51,000 bases of DNA, taken from positions 245,001 through 296,000 of the forward strand of contig NZ_CP109811.1 in assembly GCF_014856545.2 (NCBI RefSeq), in the 5' to 3' direction. The notes beneath the pieces were generated by a model. It was not told the origin of the DNA. It saw only the letters and a program-made list of their open reading frames with translations, and ran no database searches. Source of the DNA: Mesobacillus jeotgali (lineage in GTDB: Bacteria > Bacillota > Bacilli > Bacillales > Cytobacillaceae). Below are positions 7,894 to 19,508 of the stretch, piece by piece; within the stretch, counting starts at the first letter, position 1, and each line of letters begins with the position of its first letter. A program made the position numbers and the translations under genes.

Positions 7894-8178
7894 TTGATCA
7901 AGCCACTAGGAGATCGCATTATTATCGAGCTTGTTGAGTCTGAAGAAAAAACTGCAAGCGGTATCGTTTTACCCGACACAGCGAAAGAAAAACCTCAAGA
8001 AGGTAAAGTCGTAGCTGTTGGAACTGGCCGAGTTCTTGAAAGCGGCGAGCGCGTTGCTCTTGAAGTTGCAGTCGGAGACCGCATTATCTTCTCAAAATAC
8101 GCAGGCACAGAAGTAAAGTACCAGGGCAATGAGTACCTGATCCTACGTGAAAACGACATTCTAGCAGTTGTAGAATAA
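7894..8178 (+). CDS. groES: co-chaperonin GroES
   Basis: The 10-kDa lid of the GroEL chamber; forms heptamers that close the folding cavity in an ATP-dependent cycle. The 94-aa product starts [19 protein letters not shown] and contains the mobile loop [16 protein letters not shown] and the C-terminal [18 protein letters not shown], matching Bacillus GroES in length. The start is TTG 7894, with GAGGAGG at 7878-7884; an upstream in-frame extension to 7876 would overlap this SD. First gene of the CIRCE-controlled operon, 57 bp before groEL. Confidence 0.97.
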   Translation: MIKPLGDRIIIELVESEEKTASGIVLPDTAKEKPQEGKVVAVGTGRVLESGERVALEVAVGDRIIFSKYAGTEVKYQGNEYLILRENDILAVVE

Positions 8179-8205
8179 TCACTGCGATTATAGACAGAAC
8201 GTTAA

Positions 8206-9864
<1,659 letters not shown>

Positions 9865-9884
9865 TCTGCTATAAAGAAACTTTT

Positions 9885-9925
9885 AAAAGGATCTGTCCCT
9901 ATGGGGGATGGATCCTTTTCTTTGT
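9885..9925 (+). terminator. groESL terminator
   Basis: AAAAGGATC (9885-9893) pairs with GATCCTTTT (9911-9919), and inner TCCC pairs with GGGG(A). The right arm runs into CTTTGTTCTTTT. Its GGATC core resembles the terminators at 31577 and 33110. Confidence 0.85.
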
Positions 9926-10040
9926 TCTTTTGCATTTTTAAGTATGAAACGTAATTTTAAATAACAGTCCTTCTTTTTCAGTGAGGTGAACAAGTCTCTC
10001 TTAAACAATAGTAGTATAATAACATCGAGGTGAGAAAAGG

Positions 10041-10685
10041 ATGGAGGACATAACTTTAAGCTCGTTGCTGGATGTCATTGGGGAGTTGTTTTCTGATGAA
10101 ATCTCAATTGCAGTTTCGAATACGAAGGAATACATTTATTAACGTCCCAGCAAGAGGGTCGATTTGAAGATTGCTGTTGGTGACCCTGTTAAGGAAGGGA
10201 CGATTGCCTATAAAGCGCTGAATTCGAAGCAGAAGGTTTCCGAGTTTATCAACCGGGATGTTTTTGGCATTCCTTATCATGGGATGGCGGTTCCGTTTTT
10301 ACATAATGGCGAGCTTGAGGGTTGTGTGACGGCGATCTATCCGGCGCTGACGGATGGGAAGTCGGTTGTGACTCTGAAAACACAGGATGGCTGGATTCCG
10401 ATTCCTTTTTCAAAGGTGGTTTATATTGAAGCGAAGGATAAGAAGACGCATGTCTACACTGATGAGATATCGGGTACACATAAATACTCTCTGCAGGAGT
10501 TTGAATATTTGCTGCCGAAGGATTCCTTTATACGTTGTCATCGCTCGTTTATTGTGAATGTGAACCATATTAAGACGATTTATCCGGATACTCATTCTAC
10601 CTTTCTGCTTTCGATGGATAATGGTGAACGGGTGCCGGTCAGCCAATCTTACTCCAGCTATTTTAGAAAGCTGCTGGGATTCTGA
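10041..10685 (+). pseudogene. LytTR-type response regulator interrupted by an in-frame TAA
   Basis: A good SD (GAGGTG) precedes ATG 10041, and the frame reads through MEDITLSSLLDVIG to EYIY, then TAA at 10140-10142, then continues in the same frame with RPSKRVDLKIAVGDPVKEG to the end. A single C-to-A change (TAC to TAA) would explain the stop. The downstream part has a complete LytTR DNA-binding domain (from about VVTLKTQDGW to the end, with FIRCHRSFIVNVNHI). A 173-aa protein could still start at TTG 10164 after AGAGGG, so partial function is possible. Relatives control nearby genes; here the neighbour is a CoA-transferase family gene 130 bp downstream. Sequencing error is the alternative. 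Confidence 0.75.
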
Positions 10686-10814
10686 TTTTTTCTGCTTTGG
10701 TGTTTAAATTCGCTGTTTTGTCGGAATCTTTTGTCTAGTATTCCAAAAACCATATCTTGATGGTGCTAATGGGTAAAATGATTGTAACTATTCATTAAGC
10801 GAGGGGATTCAGAT

Positions 10815-12335
10815 ATGGAACATCAATTAGAGCGAATTAGAGATCAGCGTCTGAAGGACAAAGTTGTGTCTCCTGAACAGGCAGCTTCTTTCATTGAAAA
10901 CGGAATGACTTTGGGACTAAGTGGATTCACACGTGCCGGTGACGTGAAAGCGGTACCATTTGCCCTTGTTAATAGAGTTAAAGACGAGGAAAATTTTAAG
11001 GTGAATGTCTATACTGGTGCTTCACTGGGTTCAGATGTAGATAAGCTTTTCGCTGAAGCAGGCATCCTTGGCAAAAGATTGCCATTCCAGGCAGATGCAA
11101 CAATGCGGCGCGGGATTAATCAGGGTGATTTTCTATTTGTAGACCAGCATTTATCGCACACGGCTGAACTAATCCGCGCTGATGTCATGGAAGTTGATGT
11201 CGCTATTTTGGAAGCGGTTGCAATTAGTGAAGACGGAATGGTCATCCCAACTACATCAGTTGGCAATTCGATGGCATTCGCCCGGAATGCGAAGTCGATT
11301 ATTATTGAAATTAACACAGCCCAGTCAACAGAACTCGAAGGATTGCATGATTTATACGAACCTAGAAAACAGGGAGAAAGGCAGCCAATTCCACTCGTAA
11401 AACCAGATGACCGGATTGGAACAATCGGGATCCCGATCGATGTAGATAAGGTCAAAGGAATTGTTTTTACGAATCAGCTTGATTCACCATCGACGATTGT
11501 CCCTCCGGATGAAGAAACGGTGGTGATGGCTCAGCATTTAATTAATTTCCTGCGAAAAGAAGTGGAAACGGAAAGGCTAACTGAAAGCCTGGCTCCGTTA
11601 CAATCAGGAATCGGTTCGGTTGCCAATGCTGTTCTCCATGGAATGCTGGATTCAGAGTTTGAGAATTTAGAAGTCTATTCCGAAGTTCTGCAGGATGCAG
11701 TGTTTGACCTGATCGACGCCGGAAAGGTCCAATTTGCTTCCTGCTGTTCCATCACACTTTCCGAAGAAAAAATGGAGCAGGTATTCTCCAGCTTTGAAAA
11801 ATACCGCGACAAATTAATGATGCGCCCACAGGAGATCTCCAACCATCCTGAAATCATTCGCCGTCTCGGTTTGATCTCCATCAATACAGCTTTGGAATTG
11901 GACATCTACGGAAATGTGAATTCAACTCATGTCCTCGGCACTAAAATGATGAACGGCATCGGTGGATCGGGTGATTTTGCCAGAAATGCACGCCTGGCCA
12001 TCTTTGTCACAAAGTCGATTGCCAAAGGCGGAAATATCTCGAGCATCGTACCTTTCGTCTCTCATGTAGACCACACTGAGCATGATGTAGATGTGATTGT
12101 CACTGAACAGGGATATGCCGACTTGAGGGGCCTTGCTCCAAGGGAAAGAGTTGAACTGATTATTGATAACTGCGCACATCCAATGTACCGCCGCCAGCTG
12201 CGTGCCTATTATCAAGAAGCGCTGGAAAGAGGCGGTCAGACGCCGCATGTTTTGGAAAAAGCCCTATCCTGGCATACCAATTTTGCCAGCAAGGGCACAA
12301 TGCTTGAAGAGGCGCCAGAAACGATCACTCTATAA
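10815..12335 (+). CDS. acetyl-CoA hydrolase/transferase family protein (probable succinyl-CoA:acetate CoA-transferase)
   Basis: Class I CoA-transferase family protein of 506 aa, soluble. The family moves CoA between acyl groups (for example succinyl-CoA and acetate) through a glutamyl-CoA intermediate. The likely catalytic Glu lies in LEVYSEVLQDAVFDLID, and the CoA-site motif NGIGGSGDFARNA and the IVPFVSHVDHTEHDVDVIVTEQGYADLRGL segment are intact. N-terminal ENGMTLGLSGFTRAGDVKAVP is typical. The SD GAGGGGAT precedes ATG 10815. Sequence alone does not settle transferase versus hydrolase activity or the substrate. It stands alone after the LytTR gene, which may regulate it. Confidence 0.85.
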   Translation: MEHQLERIRDQRLKDKVVSPEQAASFIENGMTLGLSGFTRAGDVKAVPFALVNRVKDEENFKVNVYTGASLGSDVDKLFAEAGILGKRLPFQADATMRRGINQGDFLFVDQHLSHTAELIRADVMEVDVAILEAVAISEDGMVIPTTSVGNSMAFARNAKSIIIEINTAQSTELEGLHDLYEPRKQGERQPIPLVKPDDRIGTIGIPIDVDKVKGIVFTNQLDSPSTIVPPDEETVVMAQHLINFLRKEVETERLTESLAPLQSGIGSVANAVLHGMLDSEFENLEVYSEVLQDAVFDLIDAGKVQFASCCSITLSEEKMEQVFSSFEKYRDKLMMRPQEISNHPEIIRRLGLISINTALELDIYGNVNSTHVLGTKMMNGIGGSGDFARNARLAIFVTKSIAKGGNISSIVPFVSHVDHTEHDVDVIVTEQGYADLRGLAPRERVELIIDNCAHPMYRRQLRAYYQEALERGGQTPHVLEKALSWHTNFASKGTMLEEAPETITL

Positions 12336-12395
12336 CTCATTGTATTTCCAGTAGAGTTTAATCAAAAACAGGAAAATAATAAAGAAGATTATTTA

Positions 12396-12437
12396 AAGGC
12401 TTCCCTAGTCATAAGACTTGCGGGTAGCCTTTTTTCG
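12396..12437 (+). terminator. terminator of the CoA-transferase gene
   Basis: AGGCTTCCC pairs with GGGTAGCCT (one mismatch) around a 16-nt loop and is followed by six T. Confidence 0.75.
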
Positions 12438-13107
12438 TTGAGTTTTATAAGGTTTTCAGCAGCACAAAAACCTCTAAATACCCCATGGCTGGGACTAAGA
12501 GGGTCGAATTATCTTCTTAACGGTCTTTGTAAGGATTCTTTCTGCATGTCGGCTAGAAATTTATTACCCCATAATGTTTAAACGCATTAAGATTTTTTAA
12601 GGTGATAAAGAATATATGTTTTCTACTATCTCTAAATGAGTAAAAAGTCTGAAAACTTGATCGATGCTAAAACGTATAACTTATTAGAGGAAAGGAATGG
12701 AGGGAGCAGCAAGGTCTTCATGAAAATATTTCCTGATCACTGCTGAAAATAGATCTTTATACCTATAAAACTTAACATTTGAAATCAATCCGACAAAATG
12801 CAACAAAATTCAACAGCCGGAATATTCTTAATTAAAAATAAAAATATGAAAAAGTACCTATGAAATAATCTTAGGTTCAAGATGTTTCTGGGAATAAAAT
12901 CACTGGAGATAGTGAGTTTGTCAAGGGTATTATTTGACGGTTTAGTGAACAAGTGATAGTAAATATATAGTGATAAAAATGAAAAGTTCCAAATAAATGG
13001 GTTTAATGAATCATAAAACTGGAAATAAAACAATAAATATTTCCATAATTTACATATTTAGAAAAGAGATAAAGTTTTAAGGTTGAGTAAAAGAAGGGGA
13101 GAAAGAG
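12438..13107. other. 670-bp AT-rich gap before the Tad-associated block
   Basis: No gene with a credible start and SD is seen on either strand. The stretch is clearly more AT-rich than the flanks, especially 12770-13080. One weak promoter candidate for the next gene is TTGACG (12934-12939), 17 bp, TAGTAA (12957-12962). The change in composition marks the left edge of the accessory block. Confidence 0.5.
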
Positions 13108-14442
13108 ATGAAGAGGATTGCAGCACTAATTTTCGGCATTACTTTAGCGGCTCTATTTACTGGATGTTCAGATCAGGGTGCCGCAGAGAAAGAAAGCAGC
13201 GAGCCGGCAAAGCAGGAGGAAAAGAAAGAGAAAGAGGAAGCTGCAGAAAAGGTCAATTATCCTGAAGCGGCCATGACAGGTGAAGAAATCGTCAAACAGC
13301 CAGTTGGAGAAAAGATGGCAGAGGCAGTGGCCAAGGCTGGAAGTGCTGAAGAAGAATCTATAAGTGACATGGACAAATTGATGGAGGAGTTCCAAACGAA
13401 AGAGCAATCTAACCAGGAGATTTTCAATGGACTGGTTCACTGGTTTGGCATGGATTATACAGAAGTGTATCAAAACCTTGTAAACTATGAACCTGATTAT
13501 GGTGAATATGACATCGCCGGCGAGAAACAAAAAACGAAGAATATAGCTATACATATCGATTCAAGCGGAAGTATGAACGGGCAGGTTTCAGGCGGAGTGA
13601 AAATGGATTTGGCCAAAAATGCCGTCAAAAAATTTGCTGCCGGTTTCCCGGATAATACGCCAATCACCTTGCGTACCTATGGGCATAAGGGCACAGGAAA
13701 TGACAAAGACAAACAGCTGTCCTGTTCAAGTACGGAGGTCATGTATGAAACCAATACTTATAATGAACAAAACTTCAGCGCTGCTTTAAATAAGTTTAAG
13801 CCAAGCGGCTGGACGCCGATAGCAGCCTCCATAAAAGCCGGATATGACGACTTAAAAACAAAGGCAGCTGAAAATACAGAAAATATCCTCTATGTTGTGA
13901 GTGATGGAATTGAAACATGTGATGGAGACCCAGTTGAAGAAGCTAGGAAGCTCGCAAACTCTGATTTGAAGGTGAAGGTTAATATTATTGGATTCAACGT
14001 AGATGACGAAGGCCAGAGGCAGTTAAAGGCTGCTGCAGAAGCAGGGAATGGCCAATACTATACAGTCAACTCAAAGGTAGAGCTGGAAAACACACTAACC
14101 AAATTGATGGGTGAAGCAATGTCTTCCATTGAGAAGAATATTGCTAAGGCTACCAGCAAAACAGAGATCAACTTCCGGACTGCAGACTTAAAGCAGCAGG
14201 TCGGAGGAATCAGGAATGATTTCATGGATGTAGCGGATGCGGAAAGAATGCTGTTAGGAGATGCATTATCGGAACTGCAGAAGCAGGAAAAAATTAAACC
14301 CGAAGACAGAGACGCCATCTATGAATTGATTAAAACCCGATATGAGGAATTGAATAGCTTCAGTGAGTCCCTGATGGAACAAGCAAAAGAAAAAGTAGAC
14401 AAAAGACGCCAGGAATTAATCGACCAGATTAATGCCAGCTGA
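13108..14442 (+). CDS. VWA-domain lipoprotein (Tad locus, copy 1)
   Basis: Secreted lipoprotein of 444 aa: signal peptide with lipobox LFTGC (Cys20), then a Lys/Glu-rich linker of about 35 residues, then a helical part, then a von Willebrand factor A domain (about residues 145-335) with MIDAS motif IHIDSSGSM. The segments LRTYGHKGTGNDKDKQLSC and VSDGIETCDGDPVEEARKL hold cysteines that may form disulfides. The last 100 residues are helical. VWA proteins bind ligands through a metal ion. A paralogue (24124-25506) lies on the other side of the pilus genes. The SD AGGGGAGA precedes ATG 13108. It probably sits on the outer face of the membrane; link to the pilus is inferred from position. Confidence 0.85.
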   Translation: MKRIAALIFGITLAALFTGCSDQGAAEKESSEPAKQEEKKEKEEAAEKVNYPEAAMTGEEIVKQPVGEKMAEAVAKAGSAEEESISDMDKLMEEFQTKEQSNQEIFNGLVHWFGMDYTEVYQNLVNYEPDYGEYDIAGEKQKTKNIAIHIDSSGSMNGQVSGGVKMDLAKNAVKKFAAGFPDNTPITLRTYGHKGTGNDKDKQLSCSSTEVMYETNTYNEQNFSAALNKFKPSGWTPIAASIKAGYDDLKTKAAENTENILYVVSDGIETCDGDPVEEARKLANSDLKVKVNIIGFNVDDEGQRQLKAAAEAGNGQYYTVNSKVELENTLTKLMGEAMSSIEKNIAKATSKTEINFRTADLKQQVGGIRNDFMDVADAERMLLGDALSELQKQEKIKPEDRDAIYELIKTRYEELNSFSESLMEQAKEKVDKRRQELIDQINAS

Positions 14443-14463
14443 TGAGAGAAGAGAGGATTCAGA

Positions 14464-15207
14464 ATGCATATTGTGGTGGATGAATCATTGGGTATCCCAA
14501 AGGATATTACGGGTTCTGCAACTATCCGGATTTCTAAATTGAAAAAAGCAGCTTCTTTACATGATTATATAACCTCAAAAAAGGGCGGCATCTTCCAAAG
14601 AAGCTTGCCGATCATCAAGCGCACACTTCAGGAGGAGCTTGAAGAAGTAGGGGCTTTACTGGAAACCCATCCCTCTGTTCTATATATCTATGATTCTTTT
14701 ACAACTGATAGCGGAGTCATCAAACGGCTGAAAAACTGGTATTTTCCCAATGAAAAGCTTTATATTCTCGATGGTTCGGAAAATAAGGCACTAGCGGTAT
14801 ACCTCATTCTTGAGCAAGCCAATCTTGTTGATGCAGAGGATATCGTTCTTACAGGTAATTACAAGAGACTGACAATCACTAACAATCATAAATACCGCAA
14901 ATCCTCAAACTATCTTGCATTGAAGGAAAGAAAATTCAAGCAGTACTTCTTATTCGAGCATAACGGCGAAAAGCCGATTGTTTCTGGATCAAAACAAGGG
15001 CTGTTGGATGAAATCGCCAAACATAATCCAGCCAATATGATGGTGATGGCATCCAGAACAAAGCTGGATGCCGATTATAAGGGATCAAGCTTTTACCAGC
15101 TTGAAGGCACAGGCTTGCCGATCCAATCAGATGTGGTGGATATCCTGATTGCTGATCAAAACGTACCGCTGTATGTGAAGAAAACTAATGGAGTGACAAG
15201 TGAATGA
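14464..15207 (+). CDS. conserved unknown protein of the Tad locus
   Basis: Predicted cytoplasmic protein of 247 aa with no signal peptide, membrane span or motif I recognise. It begins MHIVVDESLGIPKDITGSA and has a charged middle (KYRKSSNYLALKERKFKQY). It starts 22 bp after the VWA gene with SD AGAGAGGA and overlaps the rcpC start by 4 bp (ATGA, 15204-15207), so it is part of the pilus operon. Its fixed place in front of rcpC suggests a role in assembly or regulation, but this is only context. Confidence 0.7.
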   Translation: MHIVVDESLGIPKDITGSATIRISKLKKAASLHDYITSKKGGIFQRSLPIIKRTLQEELEEVGALLETHPSVLYIYDSFTTDSGVIKRLKNWYFPNEKLYILDGSENKALAVYLILEQANLVDAEDIVLTGNYKRLTITNNHKYRKSSNYLALKERKFKQYFLFEHNGEKPIVSGSKQGLLDEIAKHNPANMMVMASRTKLDADYKGSSFYQLEGTGLPIQSDVVDILIADQNVPLYVKKTNGVTSE

Positions 15208-16004
15208 TAGACTCTAAAAGAAAAGCGATCATATTCTTAACCATATCTTTTTTACTTGCTTTAGTGGCAGCGGGGGTCATCCTCGTCCAGGTCAATCAGG
15301 CACAGGAAAAACTCGGAAAGACGGTGGCTGTTGCGGCTGTGAAAAAAGATGTGAAATCATACTATGAGCTGGCTAAGAAAGATATTGAATGGATCCAGCT
15401 TCCAAGTGAAAGTGCCCAAAAAGGCTTTATTACGGATGAGAAGGATTTGGAGGATGTTATTACAGTAGTTGATTTAAAGAAGGGTGACCTATTAACAAGG
15501 AATCTTGTCAGAAAAAAGCTTGATATACCTGAAAACGAGCGTGTTGTATGGCTGAATGCAACTGAGATTGTTCTGGTCGACCAGAAGAACATTGCTCCAG
15601 GGGATCTAGTAGATATCATAGTTACAACTGGCAAGGAAGACAAAATGCAAACAAAACGCATCTTCCAAAATGTTTATGTTGTCGAGGTTGAAGAAGTGGA
15701 TGAAGAACCTCCACGGGTGAGGATTTCCGTGCCGATTGAAGATGCGGAAAGCTTAATCCATTACCAGAACTCAGCTAAGCAAATCAGGGTGCTCAGGGTT
15801 AATCAGGCATCTTCAGGTAAGCAAGAGCTTAAGGAAGTGGAGGATTCACAACAAGGAGCAGACCAAAAGCAGCAGGAACAAAATAAAGCTGATGGGGAAG
15901 CTGGAGCAGCATCAAATTCAGACCAGCAGAAAACTCCAGCCGAGAAAACACCGGCTGCCAAGCCAGCTGATAAGCCTGAATCTAAGGAACAGTCTAAACC
16001 TTAG
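15204..16004 (+). CDS. rcpC: Flp pilus assembly protein RcpC/CpaB (SAF domain)
   Basis: Membrane-anchored protein of 266 aa: one N-terminal span (about residues 7-28), then a SAF/RcpC domain region (TVAVAAVKKDVKSYYELAKKD to VDLKKGDLLTRNLV, then NIAPGDLVDIIVT) outside the cytoplasm. The tail of about 55 residues is rich in Gln, Lys, Ala and Pro. In diderms RcpC/CpaB helps the secretin; in Gram-positives it is kept without a secretin and may contact peptidoglycan or the pilus. The ATGA overlap with the previous gene shows coupling. The next gene follows after about 95 bp. Confidence 0.8.
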   Translation: MIDSKRKAIIFLTISFLLALVAAGVILVQVNQAQEKLGKTVAVAAVKKDVKSYYELAKKDIEWIQLPSESAQKGFITDEKDLEDVITVVDLKKGDLLTRNLVRKKLDIPENERVVWLNATEIVLVDQKNIAPGDLVDIIVTTGKEDKMQTKRIFQNVYVVEVEEVDEEPPRVRISVPIEDAESLIHYQNSAKQIRVLRVNQASSGKQELKEVEDSQQGADQKQQEQNKADGEAGAASNSDQQKTPAEKTPAAKPADKPESKEQSKP

Positions 16005-16100
16005 GATTTATAAAAATATAAATTTTGTTCACTGGGGGCATCACCCCGATAGGAACACCCTAATCATAAATATTTCATTGCTTTGGAAGGATGCGAAAGT

Positions 16101-17228
16101 GTGAGCATATATAAAGGTTTGCTGATTAGCAAGGATAGGAGCTGGAGTGAGGAACTGCTGCAGTTGGTCAGCGAGGAAAATATCGAAATATCCGTTGTGT
16201 CTGAATGGAAACGGACGTTTCGTGAGCAGCAGTCCTATCATTATATATTTGTTGATCTAGATACAATTGAGAACCCGCAACAAATTCCAATGTCTTCCTC
16301 GAGCATTGTCCTGGGTCTCACACGCAACTACGAATTTGAACAAGCGAGAACCTGGCTTGTAGCAGGAGCAAAGGATGTTATCGTCCTGCCTGATGAGAAA
16401 AACAGGCTTCAGGAAGCGTTGAAAGCTTCGAAAGAGCAATTTAAATTCCAGAAAGAAACAGAATCGGGTTATGGCAATGGGCTGGTTCATGCCTTTTATA
16501 GTGCGAAGGGCGGAAGCGGAAAGACATTGCTTGCCAGCTTGATGGCTCAATCTTTGAGTATTCATCATGGTTTTAAGGTTCTGCTTATTGATCTGAATGC
16601 TCAATTCGGGAATGCAGATGTTCTTTTTGGCATTCAGCCTGTCCGTTCTTATTTTGATTTGATTCCAGTTATGGATGAGATGGATATTCGTCATCTGCAA
16701 AACGTTTCAAACTATCATGAAGAAACAAAGGTAACGCTTTTGACTGGTCCAGCGAATCCGGCAAAGGCAGAATCCATTCCTGATGAATTAATCGGAAGGC
16801 TGATTCGTGTGGCGAAAAGCCATTATGACTACATCATTCTTGACTTGCCGCCTCACATCAACAATTCAACTTTTACAGGACTGAATGAATCCAATCACAT
16901 TCATTACATTCTGACACCTGACAGCCTCGGGCTGAGAGCCTTTAAGTATTCTGAGGATTTGTTTGAGCGATTCCAGATTGGCAGAGGAGGAGAGGTATCA
17001 GTCCTGATTAATCGATACCATCCAAAGCTTGAATTAACCCTTAAGGATATGGAAAAAATCATTGGCCGTGAAGTGAATGGCAGCATTGAATCTGACTTTT
17101 TCTCAATCCAGCCATTCATTAATATGGGCGAAGGCTTTTATAAAAAGAAGAAGGATAAGGGCAGCAACAAAGTCTCGAAATCCATGAAAAAGTATGTGGA
17201 TGAAATGCAAAATCGTACAAAGGGGTGA
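16101..17228 (+). CDS. tadZ: TadZ/CpaE-type ATPase
   Basis: ParA/MinD-superfamily protein of 375 aa. The N-terminal 120 residues form an atypical receiver-like domain (SIYKGLLISKDRSWSEELL, then YIFVDLDTIE). The C-terminal ATPase has the deviant Walker A KGGSGKT (residues 136-142), LLIDLNAQFGNADVLF and YIILDLPP. TadZ/CpaE proteins place the pilus machine at a cell site. The GTG start at 16101 with GGAAGG (16085-16090) is preferred; an in-frame extension to TTG 16083 would overlap this SD. It is followed 5 bp later by tadA. Confidence 0.85.
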   Translation: MSIYKGLLISKDRSWSEELLQLVSEENIEISVVSEWKRTFREQQSYHYIFVDLDTIENPQQIPMSSSSIVLGLTRNYEFEQARTWLVAGAKDVIVLPDEKNRLQEALKASKEQFKFQKETESGYGNGLVHAFYSAKGGSGKTLLASLMAQSLSIHHGFKVLLIDLNAQFGNADVLFGIQPVRSYFDLIPVMDEMDIRHLQNVSNYHEETKVTLLTGPANPAKAESIPDELIGRLIRVAKSHYDYIILDLPPHINNSTFTGLNESNHIHYILTPDSLGLRAFKYSEDLFERFQIGRGGEVSVLINRYHPKLELTLKDMEKIIGREVNGSIESDFFSIQPFINMGEGFYKKKKDKGSNKVSKSMKKYVDEMQNRTKG

Positions 17229-17233
17229 TTTGA

Positions 17234-18574
17234 ATGTCGTGGGTAGAGAAAGCATCCATTTTAAGTACACAAAAAATCACGCCGCAACGTGAATGGAATG
17301 TAGAACAATCCCAGGTCGACAGATGGGTGAGGCATTATAAATCCCGTCTGATAAAGGAAGCCAATCTTGAAAACATAACGACCTTATCACCTGTCGAACG
17401 AAAAAAGACGATCGAACGACTGATCATGCAAATGATCGATGAAGAAAAGGTCATTATTCCAAATGACCAGATTGAACAGATTATCCAGCAAATCATCAAT
17501 GAGTCTGTGGGATATGGGCCATTGGAAGCTCTGTTAAGAGATGATTCGATTACAGAAATCATGGTGAATGGTGCTTACGAGGTGTTCATTGAGAAGCGGG
17601 GAAAGATAGAAAAAACGAATGTGCGGTTTAAGGACGATGAGCATGTCCGTCACATTATCGACCGGATCATAGCGCCGCTTGGCAGGAGAATCGACGAAAG
17701 TTCACCGATGGTAGATGCCCGTTTGCTCGATGGAAGCCGTGTAAATGCCGTCATCCCACCAATCAGTATCGATGGTCCATCGATTTCGATCAGGAAGTTC
17801 AAAAAGGACCCTTTTACGCTTGAAGATTTAATGGGCTTTGGCAGTTTTTCAAATGAAATGGCCATCTTTTTGCAAGCTGCAGTTGAAGCAAAAGCAAATA
17901 TCCTGGTATCCGGAGGGACCGGTAGCGGTAAAACAACCCTTCTGAATGTCCTGTCAGCTTCGATTCCAAGAGGTGAAAGGATCGTCACAATTGAGGATAT
18001 GGCAGAGCTTCGTTTCAATTATGACAACCTGGTCAGGCTTGAAGCAAGGCCGCCGAACATGGAAGGAAAAGGGGAAGTTACGATCAACCATCTGGTCAAG
18101 AACGCACTGAGGATGCGTCCCGACAGGATCATCGTCGGTGAGGTCCGTGGATCGGAAGCAATCGATATGCTTCAGGCAATGAATACAGGTCATGAGGGAT
18201 CTTTGACGACTGTTCACGCCAACAGCCCGAAGGATGCCCTTGGCCGCTTGGAAGCAATGGTCATTATGTCAGGACTTCCGTTGACGGTTGAGGTAATCAG
18301 AGGATACTTCGTTGGAGCGCTGGATCTGATTGTCCAGACATCCCGTTTCTCTGATGGTAAAAGGAGAATCGTCAGCATCGCTGAACTGGTGGAGGAAGAT
18401 GGGGAAATTATTGCGCGTGATATTTTCCGTTTCAACCGGGAAGCAACATTGGCTGATGGAACGATTGTCGGAAATTTCGCTGCGACAGGCTATGTGCCTA
18501 AGCTCTATCAGCGCTTTGTATCTTATGGAGTTGAATTTGCGAAAGATCATTTCCAGGCGGGTGCAGTGACATGA
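17234..18574 (+). CDS. tadA: Tad pilus assembly/secretion ATPase TadA (CpaF)
   Basis: Hexameric type II/IV secretion ATPase of 446 aa that powers Flp pilus extension. It has the N-terminal helical part (to about residue 95), the PAS-like segment [21 protein letters not shown], Walker A GGTGSGKT (227-234), the Asp box [12 protein letters not shown], Walker [21 protein letters not shown] and the His box [17 protein letters not shown]. All are intact. Cytoplasmic. SD AAAGGGGTGA. Its last 4 bp (ATGA) overlap the tadB start. Confidence 0.95.
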   Translation: MSWVEKASILSTQKITPQREWNVEQSQVDRWVRHYKSRLIKEANLENITTLSPVERKKTIERLIMQMIDEEKVIIPNDQIEQIIQQIINESVGYGPLEALLRDDSITEIMVNGAYEVFIEKRGKIEKTNVRFKDDEHVRHIIDRIIAPLGRRIDESSPMVDARLLDGSRVNAVIPPISIDGPSISIRKFKKDPFTLEDLMGFGSFSNEMAIFLQAAVEAKANILVSGGTGSGKTTLLNVLSASIPRGERIVTIEDMAELRFNYDNLVRLEARPPNMEGKGEVTINHLVKNALRMRPDRIIVGEVRGSEAIDMLQAMNTGHEGSLTTVHANSPKDALGRLEAMVIMSGLPLTVEVIRGYFVGALDLIVQTSRFSDGKRRIVSIAELVEEDGEIIARDIFRFNREATLADGTIVGNFAATGYVPKLYQRFVSYGVEFAKDHFQAGAVT

Positions 18575-19503
18575 CAACTGCCTTGCTGTTATTGACTGGC
18601 TGCATTTTCTTTTTCATCATTGGCATGTTTTATATTGTGCAGAGCCGTAATACAAGAGGGACGGTAAAAAGAGTTGATCAATGGTTCGATAAAAGCGATA
18701 GCCAGGAACGAAAAAGCTTCGTCTTGTTAATAGGTGACCGTTTTGACCGATCAGAACTCTCGGATGAATTGGAAAGGAAACTGTACCAGGGCAATATTCC
18801 GCTGAAACCCTCTGAATATATGGGAATCTATATTCTGCTGCTTGCGCTCTTGACCTTTATCAATCATTTTGTCCTAGGGCTTTATATCATCATGGCAATC
18901 ATGTTTGCTTATTTAATCGTTTCATTGGGTTCTAAGTTTTATCTGAACTCTACTAAAAATAAACGGACAGAAATTTTCAACAAACAGCTTCCGGAAGTGT
19001 GCCGGATGATGTCCAACGGTATTAAGGCCGGGCAAACCATTCCGCAGGCAATCGAAATGGTTGGGCGAGATATGAAGGAGCCAAGCGGCCAGGAGTTTCA
19101 GAAGATGGATTACCAATTTAAACTCGGAGACAGCCTTGAGACGGTTATGAATGATTTCAGGGAGCGAGTACCGAGTAATGATATCAATATTTTTGTCAGT
19201 ACAATCCTAATACAGCAGCGTGTAGGGGGAAACCTTGCTGAAGTTCTTTCTTCAATGGCTGAAACCCTGGAAGAACGCAGCCGTGTTCATAAGGAAATCC
19301 AGACCGTTACGGCAGAAAGCCGCTCGATCGCTTATATCCTGGTCGTGATGCCATTTCTGATGGCAATGATGATGAATCTTTTCATTAAAGGCTTTCTCAA
19401 TGTTTTATTTACACCTTTTGGTTTGCTGTTATTTTTAGCTTTTTCGTCATTAGTCTTTTTTGCCTTCATTTTAATTAAGAGAATTACAAATATAAGGGTG
19501 TAG
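18571..19503 (+). CDS. tadB: Tad inner platform protein TadB
   Basis: Type II secretion F-domain membrane protein of 310 aa. It has spans at the N-terminus (about 3-22), two in the middle (about 87-125) and two at the C-terminus (about 250-305). The conserved F-domain lies between (RTEIFNKQLPEVCRMMSNGIKAGQTIPQAIE, and LGDSLETVMNDFRERVPSNDI, VSTILIQQRVGGNLAEVLS). It forms, with TadC, the membrane platform on which TadA acts. ATGA overlap with tadA and a 5-bp gap to tadC show one operon. Confidence 0.9.
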   Translation: MTTALLLLTGCIFFFIIGMFYIVQSRNTRGTVKRVDQWFDKSDSQERKSFVLLIGDRFDRSELSDELERKLYQGNIPLKPSEYMGIYILLLALLTFINHFVLGLYIIMAIMFAYLIVSLGSKFYLNSTKNKRTEIFNKQLPEVCRMMSNGIKAGQTIPQAIEMVGRDMKEPSGQEFQKMDYQFKLGDSLETVMNDFRERVPSNDINIFVSTILIQQRVGGNLAEVLSSMAETLEERSRVHKEIQTVTAESRSIAYILVVMPFLMAMMMNLFIKGFLNVLFTPFGLLLFLAFSSLVFFAFILIKRITNIRV

Positions 19504-19508
19504 ATAAG

